NCBI RefSeq assembly: GCF_008831285.2
Contig: NC_045143.1
Location: forward strand, 10,055,503 to 10,119,502
Length of the DNA: 64,000 nt
From: Nymphaea colorata
Taxonomy: Eukaryota > Streptophyta > Magnoliopsida > Nymphaeales > Nymphaeaceae
Direction of reading: 5' to 3'
Positions within the stretch are counted from its first letter, which is position 1; each line of letters begins with the position of its first letter. The translations under genes were made by a program, and so were the position numbers. This document shows positions 35,450-47,120 of this stretch, in pieces. The notes below the pieces were generated by a model. It saw nothing but the letters and a program-made list of their open reading frames with translations, made no database searches and was not told where the DNA came from.

Positions 35450-36420
35450 TTTTGATCTAAATTAGATACAAAACCAAAGCTTAGATCCAAATCAAGCATT
35501 TCAAACCCAAAATTCAAATCGAGCTCCAAACAACAAAATTAGAATATATGAGCGCCGGGCATGCACGGACATTCTCTTTGTTTTAAGGCCTCATTCTCAC
35601 GTCAAAACATGTTTTAAGCCCAAGTCGCACACTAGAACGAGTTGACAACCCATTGAACCCAAATCGGATTTGGAACGAGCCCGGAGCAGCTCAAAATGGA
35701 CTTGACCACCCATTTTTAACAAAAACTTTTTCTTTACATTTTAAAAATAAAAAGAAAAGGTTGGGGCGGGGGGGGGGGGTTTGGGTGTCAAGCAACGCGT
35801 AGTCGTGCAACCGCGCATCGCACCATGCACGTGACCACGTGCAATGCACGATCGCATACACGATTGCGGCGACGCATGTGCGTTTTGGTGCTGGTACACG
35901 TTGTCGAGTGCAAGCCTCATTTTTTCTTCAAAAATCAACTATTAGAGGTCGATTTTGAACGTTTTAGGTGGGCATTAGTCCTGCCTACACCTCAAAAGGA
36001 GATTTACAGCACTAATGGCCAATCATACTCAATCAAAACCTTTTTTTTTAAATGAAAATAATTTAAAATTATTTGAAATTCGTATGAAAATGTTGAGAAA
36101 TTTAAAAAAATATTCAAATTTTGAGTTTTGGCTCCAAAACTCTCTATAAAAACTCTCATTATCCTTTCTCTTGGGCATGAGCTAGCCCTTGGAGAAACTC
36201 TTGTGCATTTGAAGACCTAGAGTTCTCCCTAAGCTCTTTTCCTCCATTTTCCTCTTCTTCTTTCATTCTCATTTTTGTTCTTCTTCTCCAACTTTGGGAG
36301 CAAGCTTCATCAAGCTACAACTCTTCAAGAGAGCACAAAAGATCTCTTAGAGACATCTTCATCATCTTGGAGCTTCATTCAAGGTGAATCTAGGATCACT
36401 TGAAGTAAGAGTAATTATTT
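35450..36420 (+). other. Non-coding repeat-like DNA with LTR-type promoter features
   Basis: Contains an unusual CG-rich stretch with a G homopolymer (35763-35780) and GCA/CGTG-rich words (35790-35910). A TATAAAA box follows in CTCTATAAAAACTC (about 36142-36155), then a CT-rich, ORF-free stretch. This layout resembles the U3-R part of an LTR, but I found no matching second LTR or primer site. Confidence 0.35.
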
Positions 36421-36483
36421 TTCCTTAAAATCATTCTCATTAAAGGTATGTAATCAACATCTCACTCTATTCTTTTCTTTGTT

Positions 36484-36815
36484 TCTTCCCTTCTTCATCT
36501 TCCCATGGCCACGTAAGATAACTCTCCAGTCTCTTCTTTAGAGTCAAGAAGCTATTCTTGAGTGCAGCGGGAGCATGAGAATGTGAAGTAATATTTCATT
36601 TTATGATTGAATAATGTTCTCTCTCTTTTCTTAAATGTAGCCTTGTTTTGGTTTCCTTATTTTCTCTCATTTTCATCTCCCCATGATCATATGAGATAAC
36701 TCTCAAATCTCTATTTTAAAGTAAAAAAGCTATGCTTGAGTGCACTAGGAGCATGAGAAGATGAGATGATATTGCATTCTATGAATGAATAAGTTCTCTC
36801 TATTACTTGAATGTT
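36484..36815 (+). repeat. Tandem duplication of about 175 bp
   Basis: Unit 1 (36484-36650) and unit 2 (36660-36815) share TCATCT(T/C)CCCATG, GATAACTCTC, AAGCTAT(T/G)CTTGAGTGCA, GGAGCATGAGAA and ATTGAATAA/ATGAATAA followed by GTTCTCTCT, in the same order. The function of the surrounding stretch is unknown. Confidence 0.82.
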
Positions 36816-37761
36816 GCTTTATTTTGGAGATATTGTTCATGCATAGTTGCTTAATTTTTCTATTCATATATGTAAATACATGGCAAGAATGAGAGTGTGG
36901 TTTGGAATTTTCTCTTTATTCTCATGTTAATTTTTAAAGTTGGGGCTTGTCTAACCCGAAAAAAAGCCTCATGAATATGTACATGTTAATATGTATTTTC
37001 ATGTCTCTTTGCGTTAGTTTCCTTTCTAATTATCTGATTAGGAACCATAATGAGCACCTTATCATATAGTTTGATTTTCTTCCATTCCAAATAGTGGAAG
37101 AAACATATTTCCATTTAACAAACGAAGTAACTATGTTTTATGTTCATATACAAAAATATTTGAAATAATGTTTTACAAAATATTTTCGAAAGAACCCTTT
37201 CTAATGTGGTTTTGGAGACTTAGCTTAGACTCTTGTATGAGTCCAAGCTCCCCTCCGGCCTACATCAAACTTGAAGTTGGTTATTTTAAGCAATTTTTTG
37301 ATTTATAATCTCATGAAGATACATATGTATATACATGTTATATACATATATGAGTAAATGATGATTATCTTCATATTTCTCTCTCTATGTTTCCACATTC
37401 TATTTTATAAATTTTCATGTACACATGAATGCATATATACATGTGATCTATTTTTTCTCTCTTGAATCTTTTATTTCTCTCTTCAAGTTAAATGTCTTCT
37501 CCAACAAATTTCTTATATATATACATATATTGATATATATGTGTATGCATATAAATTTTCCTATTTCTTTTCCTATAAAATTTCTCTTTCTATTCAAATC
37601 AATATCAATTTTACAAACTTTCATATATGTACATATGTGATGGTATATAGACGTATATGTATATCTTTTTCTATTTTTTTCTCTCATTCTTTCTTTTTAT
37701 GAGAGTATTTTATCTCTTCTATTCTTTTTAACATTTTCCTCTCATGATCTTTTTATTTACC

Positions 37762-38693
37762 AACTTCACTAAGATCAAAAATCAAGTAATAACCCAATAT
37801 TGGATTCATGCCTGATGGTTTACAACCCCAATCTCATTTCAAAAACCTTTCTTTTTTGTAAAAATATTTATGATAGTTATGAAAACAAAAATCTTATATG
37901 TATGTTATGGTAAGAGTGCTTTTAGATGAATGTTATAGTAGGAATGCTTTGTTTTCTTCTAGTCATATAGGATCAATGCATTCATGTATTTACATTCACT
38001 TAATATCACTGGTTTCATCCCCCAAAATGTCTTTTGGTTTTGGTTTTTGGAGTGCACCAAAAAAATGAAGTTTTGTTTTGAAAATGAGAGAGAAAGAGAC
38101 TCGCCCGTCGGTACGATGATCGACCATTCCTAGCTTCTTTAGGGGTAATCAATCCAAAGGCTATGTTTATCCTTGATGCATTTCATTTTGGTTTAAACAT
38201 TCTTTGATTCTATATTTGGTGTAGTGTTTGAGGAAAATGTTAAAAGTTTGATGTTTCAAACTTTTGAAAAGATTCTTGAAGAATTACTTGAGAATGTGAA
38301 ACATTTTGAAGAACACTAGAATTGGAAAATATCATTTGGAAAGCTTATGAAATCATTTTTGAAGTTACTTTAGTGTTCTCTCAAGACTTTAAGTAGGTTT
38401 GAGATTTTACTCTAATTCGGTTACTACCTAATTAAAACTCTTAAGTTCTTTTAAATATGTGATTATGCTCATTTGTGATGTTAAGTGAATGTGGATGCAT
38501 GAATACATTTATCCTACATGATTCATTCCTACCACAACATTCATCTAAAGACATTCCTACCATCGCATACATCTAAGATTTTTGTTTTGAGTATTTTTTG
38601 ATAAAAAGAGAAATGTTTTTGAAAATGGATTGGGGTTGTAAACCATCAAATTCTAATATTGGGTCATTACTTGATTTTTTGTCTTGGTGAAGC
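37762..38693. repeat. Large inverted repeat: arms of about 220-250 bp, spacer about 465 bp
   Basis: The left arm is 37762-38009 and the right arm 38474-38693. Matching blocks include ATCAAGTAATAACCCAATATT (left) against AATATTGGGTCATTACTTGAT (right), GATGGTTTACAACCCCAATC against GATTGGGGTTGTAAACCATC, TTTAGATGAATGTT and ACATTCACTTAA. Identity by eye is roughly 80-85 percent. No ORF and no obvious target duplication. Confidence 0.85.
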
Positions 38694-38789
38694 CGGAAAA
38701 TGAAAAAGATCTTGAAAGAAAAATGTTCAAAAGAATGAAAAAAATGAAAGATTTGATCACAAAAGAAATATAGAGAAAGAGAGAGAGAA

Positions 38790-41700
38790 AGATATGTTGA
38801 AGGTTGTCAGTCGGTTCCCAAGTGAAAAATCTAAGCTAGGTTATATTGATAGTAACATTAGTAAACCAGCTTTGAGTGATCCTACACATAGAGATTGGAG
38901 ATCTATGAATATACCATCGGTTCATGGGTGATAAATTACATGGAGCCCAAAATCTCCACTAGTTTCCAATTTGTAGATACAACCGAGGAGATATGGAATG
39001 CAGCCAAGGATCTTTAAGGTGAGCAATTCAATATCACTTGTATGTATCAATTGGCCCAAAAGTAAGGAACGAGTACCTTGGAACCTTTAAAGCAATATGG
39101 GATGACATGGACATTCATGCTCCGCTTACCACGGATTTAAGCAAAAAAAAAAAAAAGAGGGAAGAGTCTATGAAGAAGTCTATGGGAACTACCAATGAAG
39201 GCTGCTCTAAGTCTATCAATGATGACAAAGTTGTGTTTGCTAGTAATAACCTCCCTCAAAGAACCATTGGTGAATGAAATTCAAAGCCAAGATAGGATGA
39301 TAACAAGAGAACTAGGTGCTCTCATTGCAAGTGAATGGGCATACTAGAGAAACTTGTTGGTTTCTTATGGGCAAGTCGGAAAAGGGATCTACCTATCAAC
39401 AAAAAGGCTTTAACCAGGGACTAAATAGAAAGGAGAAAGAAGGCAATGAGGTCAACCAGATCACATCTTATGATCAAACAGTCACTCTTGAAAAGCTCAA
39501 CAAGATGATAAAAGAACTTAGACTCAAAAAAACACATGAATTTCTATCAATAGCACTGATAAGAAAGACCTCTATCACTCTAATAATAATAATTCAGAAG
39601 CTCATTGGGTAGTAGACTCGAGTGCCACTGATCACATGGCTAACGAGTCTACTCATCAGGTCGTCTCTCCCAAAATGAATCTCAGTCCCATTGTAGCAGC
39701 AATTGGGAGTTTGATTCCTATTAAGGGAACAAGAACCATTGATTTCTTTGAGAAAAATTACAATAGTAATGTTCTTTTCATGTCTGATTAGACTACCAAT
39801 TTATTGTATGTTGCTAAGATAACTAAGGAATTGGACTGTGTAGTTCTTTTTTCTGCTACTAATGTGTTATTTCAAGATAAAAATATTTGAGAGATGATTA
39901 GTAAAGGCTTATTGATCAATGGTCTTTATCACACATCATTACAAAGAAGTCCCTTTACTGCTTGCACTAGAGATAATGATCACTTGCTTCACCATAGGAT
40001 GGGTCATCCTTTTATGAGAACATTAAATTATTTATTTCCCTAATATTGTTTTAAAGACGATGAATTTGGTAAGATGTCTAGACCTAAATTTCCATTATCT
40101 GAGAATTCTAGCAAGAAAGCCTTTGATCTTATTCATTCTGATGTTTGAGGCCCCGCTTCTATGGACTCTATGGATGGGTTTTGCTACTATATTAGATTTA
40201 TTGATGATTATTTTAGAAATATTTGAATCTATTTCATGAAAAATAAATTTGAAGTATTTTCATATATTTTTTACTAAATGATTGAAGTTCAATATGACTT
40301 AAAAAAAAATGTCTTCGATCTGATAATGAAACTGAGTATAACTTTATGTTTCAATCTTTTCTTAGTGACTGTGGGAATAGACCATCAAAATTCTTGTGTT
40401 GACACACTACAACAAAATGGTGTGTCGGAAGACATCTTTTAAAAGTGGCTAGAAGTTGTCTTTTCCAAATGAATGTGCCTAAGCAATATTGAAAGTTTTA
40501 TGTTTCTACTGCATGCTATGTAATTAACAGAATGTCAAGTAAGCAACTGAAGTATAAGAGTCTGATCAAGGTACTCACGGGATCTTAGTGTAAGCTTGAT
40601 TACCTTCACATATTTGGACCTATAGTCCATGTTTGGCTTCATCAACCAAAAACTGATAAATTAAGTCCTCGTTCTAGTAAGTGTAAGGTATCATTCAAGG
40701 AGCAAAGGGTATGCATGCTACAATCTTAATACTAGAAAACCTTTTTTCTATTGAGACATTCAATTCAATGAAAAACAACTTAAGAGGTTAGGGAGAGTCT
40801 ATCTCTCCCGCACTACATGATCATGATGACTTATTTATCACTTTTGTTGACGAACAAGACATAAGCCAGCATGAAACACTAAATGAGGATGAACCATCTT
40901 TTGAAACTCAAGAACCTACTAATTTTCCTCTTCAAAGATTTGAAAGATCATGACAAGCTCCCAAGCATTTAGTTGATTATGAAACACTTTATCCAATCAG
41001 CAATTACATGAACTCTGACCATATATCTCATAAACATGCAGCTTTCATTAGTACTGTTGACAAGATCAAAGAACGAAAACCTATCACGATGCTTAAAATG
41101 ACTGCAAATAGAGAGGTGCAATGAATGAAGAGCTCAAAGCTGTCAATAAAAATAACACTTGGACTGTGATTGTTGCTCCCAAACATGTCAATATTGTTGG
41201 ATCTAAATGGAATTACAAAGTCAAATACAAGAGTGATGCAACACTTAAAAGGTACAAAGCAAGGCTTGTAGCAAAGGGTTTCTAAGGGACTCGACTATGA
41301 CGAGACATTTGCCCCTATCACAAAAATGAACATTGTAAGAATCTTACTCCCTTTGGCATGCAACCTTAACTAGAGTCTGTGCCAATTACACGTCAAGAAT
41401 GCATTCCTTCAAAGTAAATCAAATGAAGAGACATACATGGCTCTTCCTCCAGGGCACCAGATGTGAATAAGGGGGTTGTGTGCAAGCTTAACAAGGTCAC
41501 TTATGATTTAAAACAATCTCTTAGAGTTTAGTACAAAAAGCTCAGTTCTAACCTAGAAAGGATTGGTTACCAAAAGTGTCATTCTAACAATACTGTGTTC
41601 ATGAGGAAAGCCAAAGAAAATCTACGTCAATGACATAGTAGTCACCGGAAAAGACTTAGAATCCATTCTATGCCTCAAAAGATATTTGAAGAAGACATTT

Positions 41701-42587
41701 GATATTAAAGATATAAGCCGACTAAAATATTTTCTTGGTATTGAAATTGCTTAGTCTCATAAAGGTATTTTTATGTGTTAGAGGAAATATGCTCTAGAAA
41801 TTCTTAAAGAGACAGGAAAACTAGATGCTTGTCCAGCCGACAATTTTGTGGATCCAAATCACAAACTAGGATCATCAATCATGTGAAGAAGAACCCAAGG
41901 TGGATATAGAAAGATTTCAATGGCTAGTAGGAAAGCTCATATATCTTACTGTCAAACATCTAGATATTGCTTATGCAGTGAATGTTAACATTAGACATAT
42001 GCAAAGCCTGAGAATGTCTCACATGAATGTTGTCGATTGGATTGTAAGATATATTAAAGGCACACTAGGACAAGGAATTTGGTATAAAAGAAATGGAAAT
42101 ATTGACATTGTAAATTCAAAGATGCAGATTGGGTAGTAGATAGCAGCAATAGAAAATCCACCACCAGCTACTGCGCATTTGTTGGGGAAATATTGTTGCA
42201 TGGAAGTGCAAAAAACAAAATTTTGCAGCCATATCTAGTACAAAAGTGGAATATTGTGCAATGGTTTCTGGTGAAAGTGAGCTCATATGGACTAAAAGCT
42301 TAGTTGAAGAAGTCGGTTTCAAAAATTCAACACCTATAGACATGTTTAGTGATAACCAGGCAGTCATATATATTTCTGCAAATCTTGTTTTCATGAAAGA
42401 ACTAAACATATTGAGATTGATTATCATTATGTTAGGGAGAAAGTTTGTCAGGCAAGAACAAAACTCCTCACATAAAATGCACTGAACAAGTTGTTGATGC
42501 ATTAACCAGGGAATATCTAAATCTAAGCTCCAATAAACTACCACCAAGTGGGGATGTATCAATTTCTGCACCCCACTTGAAGGGGCG
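38790..42587 (+). pseudogene. Decayed Ty1/copia gag-pol, plus strand
   Basis: Gag remnant about 38960-39130 (VDTTEEIWNAAKD; EYLGTFKAIWDDMDIHAPL). Protease at 39602-39645 (HWVVDSSATDHM). Integrase from about 40120 (FDLIHSDV, stop in place of W, GPAS; later QQNGVSE near 40410). RT from about 41115 (MNEELKAVNKNNTWTV; GSKWNYKVKYKSD; RYKARLVAKGF). RNase H near 42230-42390 (SSTKVEYCAMVSGESELIW; DNQAV). Numerous stops and frameshifts make it inactive. No 5' LTR or primer site was found ahead of gag. Confidence 0.88.
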
Positions 42588-42925
42588 TGATAGAACATCA
42601 ACATCTATGCCCCAACTTCCTTACTTGTTCAAGTTACCTTATCAAGAGCCAATCGTTGAACTTTGAGAAAAACAGAATGTCAGAGTTATTTTTGTATACT
42701 CTCTTGTATTGCCTGTCGTGTTTTTCATGCCTGTAATGTATAAAGGCAACAGACTATGTAATAAAATGTCAACTTGAACCATAAGGAAGAAGGAACTACC
42801 TTACTGTGGATGTAGGCCAAAGAAGAGCCGAACCACGTTACTGCTTGTCCTTATCTCACTCTCTCTTCCTCCCATTGTCTCATCATCCTTCACCAAAACA
42901 ACGCTGGCTTGCAATTGAAACCATC
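42588..42925 (+). repeat. 3' LTR of the plus-strand copia element (end approximate)
   Basis: A purine-rich tract (GAAGGGGCG) ends just before TGATAGAACATC, the likely LTR start. Inside are TATAAAGG (about 42737) and AATAAAATG (about 42760), as expected for a promoter and polyadenylation region. The outer end cannot be fixed without a 5' LTR for comparison. Confidence 0.65.
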
Positions 42926-43029
42926 ATGTTTTGGGACATTTTAGTTGAATTCCAACTACTTTGGTGGATCCTTAACTAAAATCACAACCTAACAAACATA
43001 AAAGCAAAACAAAACTATGTGAAACACTA

Positions 43030-43405
43030 AAATTTGTAAAAGTAAACACACAACTACATGCTAAAACACAAAGCCAAGAGCCTGTTTTTTTATGCCCCAC
43101 TCAAAAACATAATCTACTCCTAAAAAAGAAATTAAGATAGCAATCATAATATTACATCAACTAATGTGACAACTAATCTAGTTCAAAAGCATAATCTAGT
43201 CCTAAAACAAAAGTTAAGATAAAAATCAAAATATTAACTCTACTAGTGTAGCAGGTAATCTAGTTCCTAATGTAATAAACTAGAAGGCAACCTAGTTATG
43301 TAGTAAACATGCTTAAATAAGCAAAACAACAGTAGAAATGAAAATATGCAAAAATCCTAAACAATCTATATTTATAGGGCATGTAAAACACAATTTATAT
43401 ACTAA
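43030..43405 (+). repeat. Direct repeat, right copy (partner at 34310)
   Basis: Longer than the left copy because the CATAATCTA-GTCCTAAAA segment is itself duplicated inside it (about 43095-43260). The unrelated sequence that follows, up to about 44100, contains no recognisable gene. Confidence 0.75.
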
Positions 43406-43409
43406 GTCG

Positions 43410-46400
43410 AAATTTCGAAAGAGTGAATTTTACCTTGTTATGCATAACATTTATCCTGGAAAAGCCTTCCTTGATCTAGGAAGAAGATGCAAAACTGATC
43501 GGCCACTGGGAGAGAAAAAAATGCACATGGACTAATTACAATGAAAGGGTGAATAATTCGAAGAAGGCAAGTAAAATTTTCCCTATTTGGCAGTTTGAAG
43601 GTAGAGAAAATGGAACAAGAGGAGGGAGGGCTGGAGACTTTCAAGAAGATGAAATTAGGGGAAACCTCTACTGCCCACCTTCATAAGAAAAAACAAAAAA
43701 CAAAAAACAAAATGTGACCAATTTATACCCTAAAACCTTAATTCTCATTTTTGGAAAAATCAAATTTCTAGTTAACTAAAATGACATTTCAAATGAACTC
43801 TCGCATACTAAACTATTCAAAATTAGGGTTGATACATATGAGAGGACAGTTTGGGTATTTGGAAACTATATTCCAACTAACCCTAGGGCTTGGTTTGAGA
43901 TTTGATTAAGAACTCAAGATGAGAGAATGAATCTCGACCAAGACTTTGCTGTTCCTGCAAAAAACAGGAATCAAAGAGAAAGAAAAACACACAAAAGTAA
44001 AACGAACAGAGAAGAAACGATGTTGAAAGGGAGAGCTGGGCACTTGATGAATTCAAAGTGTGAATGGGGGAGAAGAAGTGATATCGGAGATTCAATGTAA
44101 ATTATAGAAAAAACTGCTCCGAAGAAATTCAAATGTTTCATCATTTTGATAAGGCTCTTGGTTCTTGGTTGAAATTTGGATATGTTCCAAGGTCTCGTTT
44201 AACCATTTGGAGAGGGTCCAGATCCAAATTTATTGCAGAAATTGATCCATCACACTAAAACTAGCTTATTGACACTTAAAGCGATGTAATTCATGGGTTT
44301 TTAGCTTAAAAATCATGGATGAGCGCATGTGAAATAAGTTTAAAATACGAGCATTATTATGAGGCTGTCTATCTCTACATTAGTAACAAATAAATATTAA
44401 CCATTACAAAAGGAGAGCAAACAATGTTAAGAGAAGTAGGAAAGCATATAAATATGGCTTCATGGTTTTTTAACACTACATAAACCGAGATAGTGGGAAG
44501 AATTTTTCTCCAGACTAAGGTACATTGTTTTCTTAAAATGCAACATGTTTTGGTACTCTACTTAGGCAAAAGAAGGTGGTGAACATCTACTACTATGTCC
44601 AAGTCTTGTGCCTGTAATTCTGGCTTGCACTAGCCTAGTTTAGGTAGTTGTCTTGATAAACAAGTGAAATAAAATAAAGAACATTGTGGAGAACCATGTA
44701 CTTTCCTGCTAGAAAAGTTTTTAACAGAGTAGACCTATTGCGCCACTTGGCAATGAATGAAACAGATTATATTATAAACATTGTTTGCATGCATTTATCC
44801 ATATTCTTAAGAGCCTTAAAATTCACGTTTATATTCTTATAGGCATTGGGGAGAAGGTCAAGATTTAATTCAATATTTAAGCTAAAATGAAGATTTTATG
44901 GGTGTTTTCATCGTGTTGAGCAATGTTCAGGGAAGATCCAAGTCCATATATTTGTATCAAACACATTTCGGGCTGCAAATTATATCTATATATACCCTTT
45001 TCAAACTCAAAGTATAAAAGACCCAAGTTTAGCTTTTCTTGAAATTTTCAGGAGAAACCCTCTTGTGGCCTAGAAGAAATTTTGAGAATATTTGAGAATT
45101 TTAGAGTTTGGTAAGTAAGTTAGCATGTTTATTAAGCTAAATATTAAGTAGAATGAGGGGACTTCATATGCATTATTTTATAGACTCACTATGAAGGTGC
45201 TTAGGAGGGTGAGGTTTGCTTTTAGAGGCACATTCATTTACTTTAGGCATTCATTTCATTAAGTTAGTAAGTTATTCAATTTAGTTTGTACATAAAATAT
45301 TTTAGGAGCATCCAATTAGGGTCAGTAATGGAAACATTAAAACTTTTGCTTAAAATTTAAAATTTATGCAAAAAGTAAAAAAAAAAAATAGTATAGACAA
45401 AAGGAGTATAGAACTAATAGTGATTAGAAAACTTTTGAAGTCAAATACTAAATGCTAATAAATTTCTAGCATAATTTATATACCAAAGACAACTTACAGG
45501 AGAGAAATTCTGAAACGAGCGAATTCATGTATCTTTTCACGTAACCAAACTTAGCAGATGTGATCTTTCAATTGATTCAGTAGATGTTGCTTTTGATACA
45601 ATAAAAACAATCAATTTCTCTTATAACACTAAAATTTTGATATTGAAATGTTATTTCTTTTTAAGATCAATTAAACCCAAGACGTGAAGAAAACTAACTG
45701 ATAAACACATTAATGCGTTCAAATAAGCTGAAAAACATGTTCAAGAGTGTTATTTTAGACATCTACTATCTCCACCGAAAGTTGTCTGGGAGCTACCAAC
45801 TAACTGTCAAATCAAACGAGTCAATAACTGTGGAGCACTTTCGTTCTGTGTCAGTAGGATCAAACGAGTCCACCATGGAACACTTCGAACCGATACATAT
45901 TACTCGAATCAAATGAGTCCGCCATGAAACACTTTAAACCCATTTTATAAAGACAAATTGTGTGTGTGGGTGTGATAGACTCAGTTTCATGCCTGCATTT
46001 GCAAACGGTGTAAGAACACAACCCAATTCACACTGCACGTCCGTTCCTTACTATCTCCATTTGGGTGGAATGGTACTGGATTCAAAATGCAATCTATTGT
46101 TTGTATTGAGCATCAGCATAAGCCCTGCTCATTCCATGAAAGACGAGTCAGACGAACGGTAGGAAATCCCACCATTGAAGTGAAGGCCAAAATTTCTTCT
46201 TTTTGTCTCCACCTCCTCAAGATCCAAGGTTATTATTGGCACCTTTACCATTCTTCAACTTGTATATTTGTACTCTCTTTTGCAGTGCATAGAGTTGATG
46301 TTACAGGAGTTTAAAATAGAGATTGATGGTCTACCAAACCTCCAGCCAAACCCCGTCGAAGATATTCCATGAAACGCTAGACATCTAATCAAACAACCAC

Positions 46401-47120
46401 TACAAGATTGTTTAATGTGTGTGATGAGCAGGTAAAAGGAGAGAGAGTCGCGCTTCCATTCTGCATGCAGTAAGCCCAAACAAACATGAGATGATGCTTG
46501 CCCATGCAAGCTATATGTACAAGTGTCCATCTGAAATATTGTTGTATCAAATCTAACTAAGATGTAGATTCTTATACTTGCATTTAACTAATCAAACCCA
46601 TGCACCCTTATCGGCCAGCCAACACAGAAGAGCTAATTTTTGTTGCTATCTATCCTATATTATTTGCTCTTCAAGCATTTTTGTGATACGACTCCAGAAT
46701 ACCTAAACTTTTTAGTTGATTCAGATACCTTGCCTACCACAGTGCTGGGGGTTCCTCGGATGTATGTTTCCTCAATCCATACCAAGAAAGAGGAAGTTAT
46801 TTATATCTGATATAGTTCTTGAGACAAAACTACACTTTTTTATCTTACATCTTTTCCTTTTTGTTTTCTTTTATTTATTGATTCTTAACTCTCTTTTTTT
46901 TCTACTAGATTTTGGAGATAAACGCTTCATATCAAATTCCTCTTCAACAACTTTGATGCCATCAAATTTGTAATCTAATTGCTCTTCCAAATGAAAGTTT
47001 CACGTTTTCACTTAATTTTTCTCAAGAGGCCCAGATCTGTTGTTTTTTGGCTTTCCTATTTTGTTGGTGGCCCTTAAAACATCAGAAGAGAGTGCGACCA
47101 CAGAACTTCTCCATCTATCG
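43410..47120. other. Intergenic DNA upstream of the MiaB-type gene
   Basis: No gene recognised. ORFs at 43883-44095, 45713-45916, 45962-46530 and 46716-46973 are short and carry no family motif. A three-unit repeat lies at 45812-45945. The last 100 bp form the MiaB leader; no clear TATA box is seen. Confidence 0.55.
45812..45945 (+). repeat. Three tandem units of about 48 bp
   Basis: Units start TCAAACGAGTC at 45812 and 45860 and TCAAATGAGTC at 45909. Each continues with (G/C)GAGCACTT or ATGAAACACTT-like words. Diverged but evenly spaced. Confidence 0.75.

Noticed and set aside
39038-39612. Two separate small genes
   Set aside because: Both are Gag-to-protease fragments of the decayed plus-strand copia.
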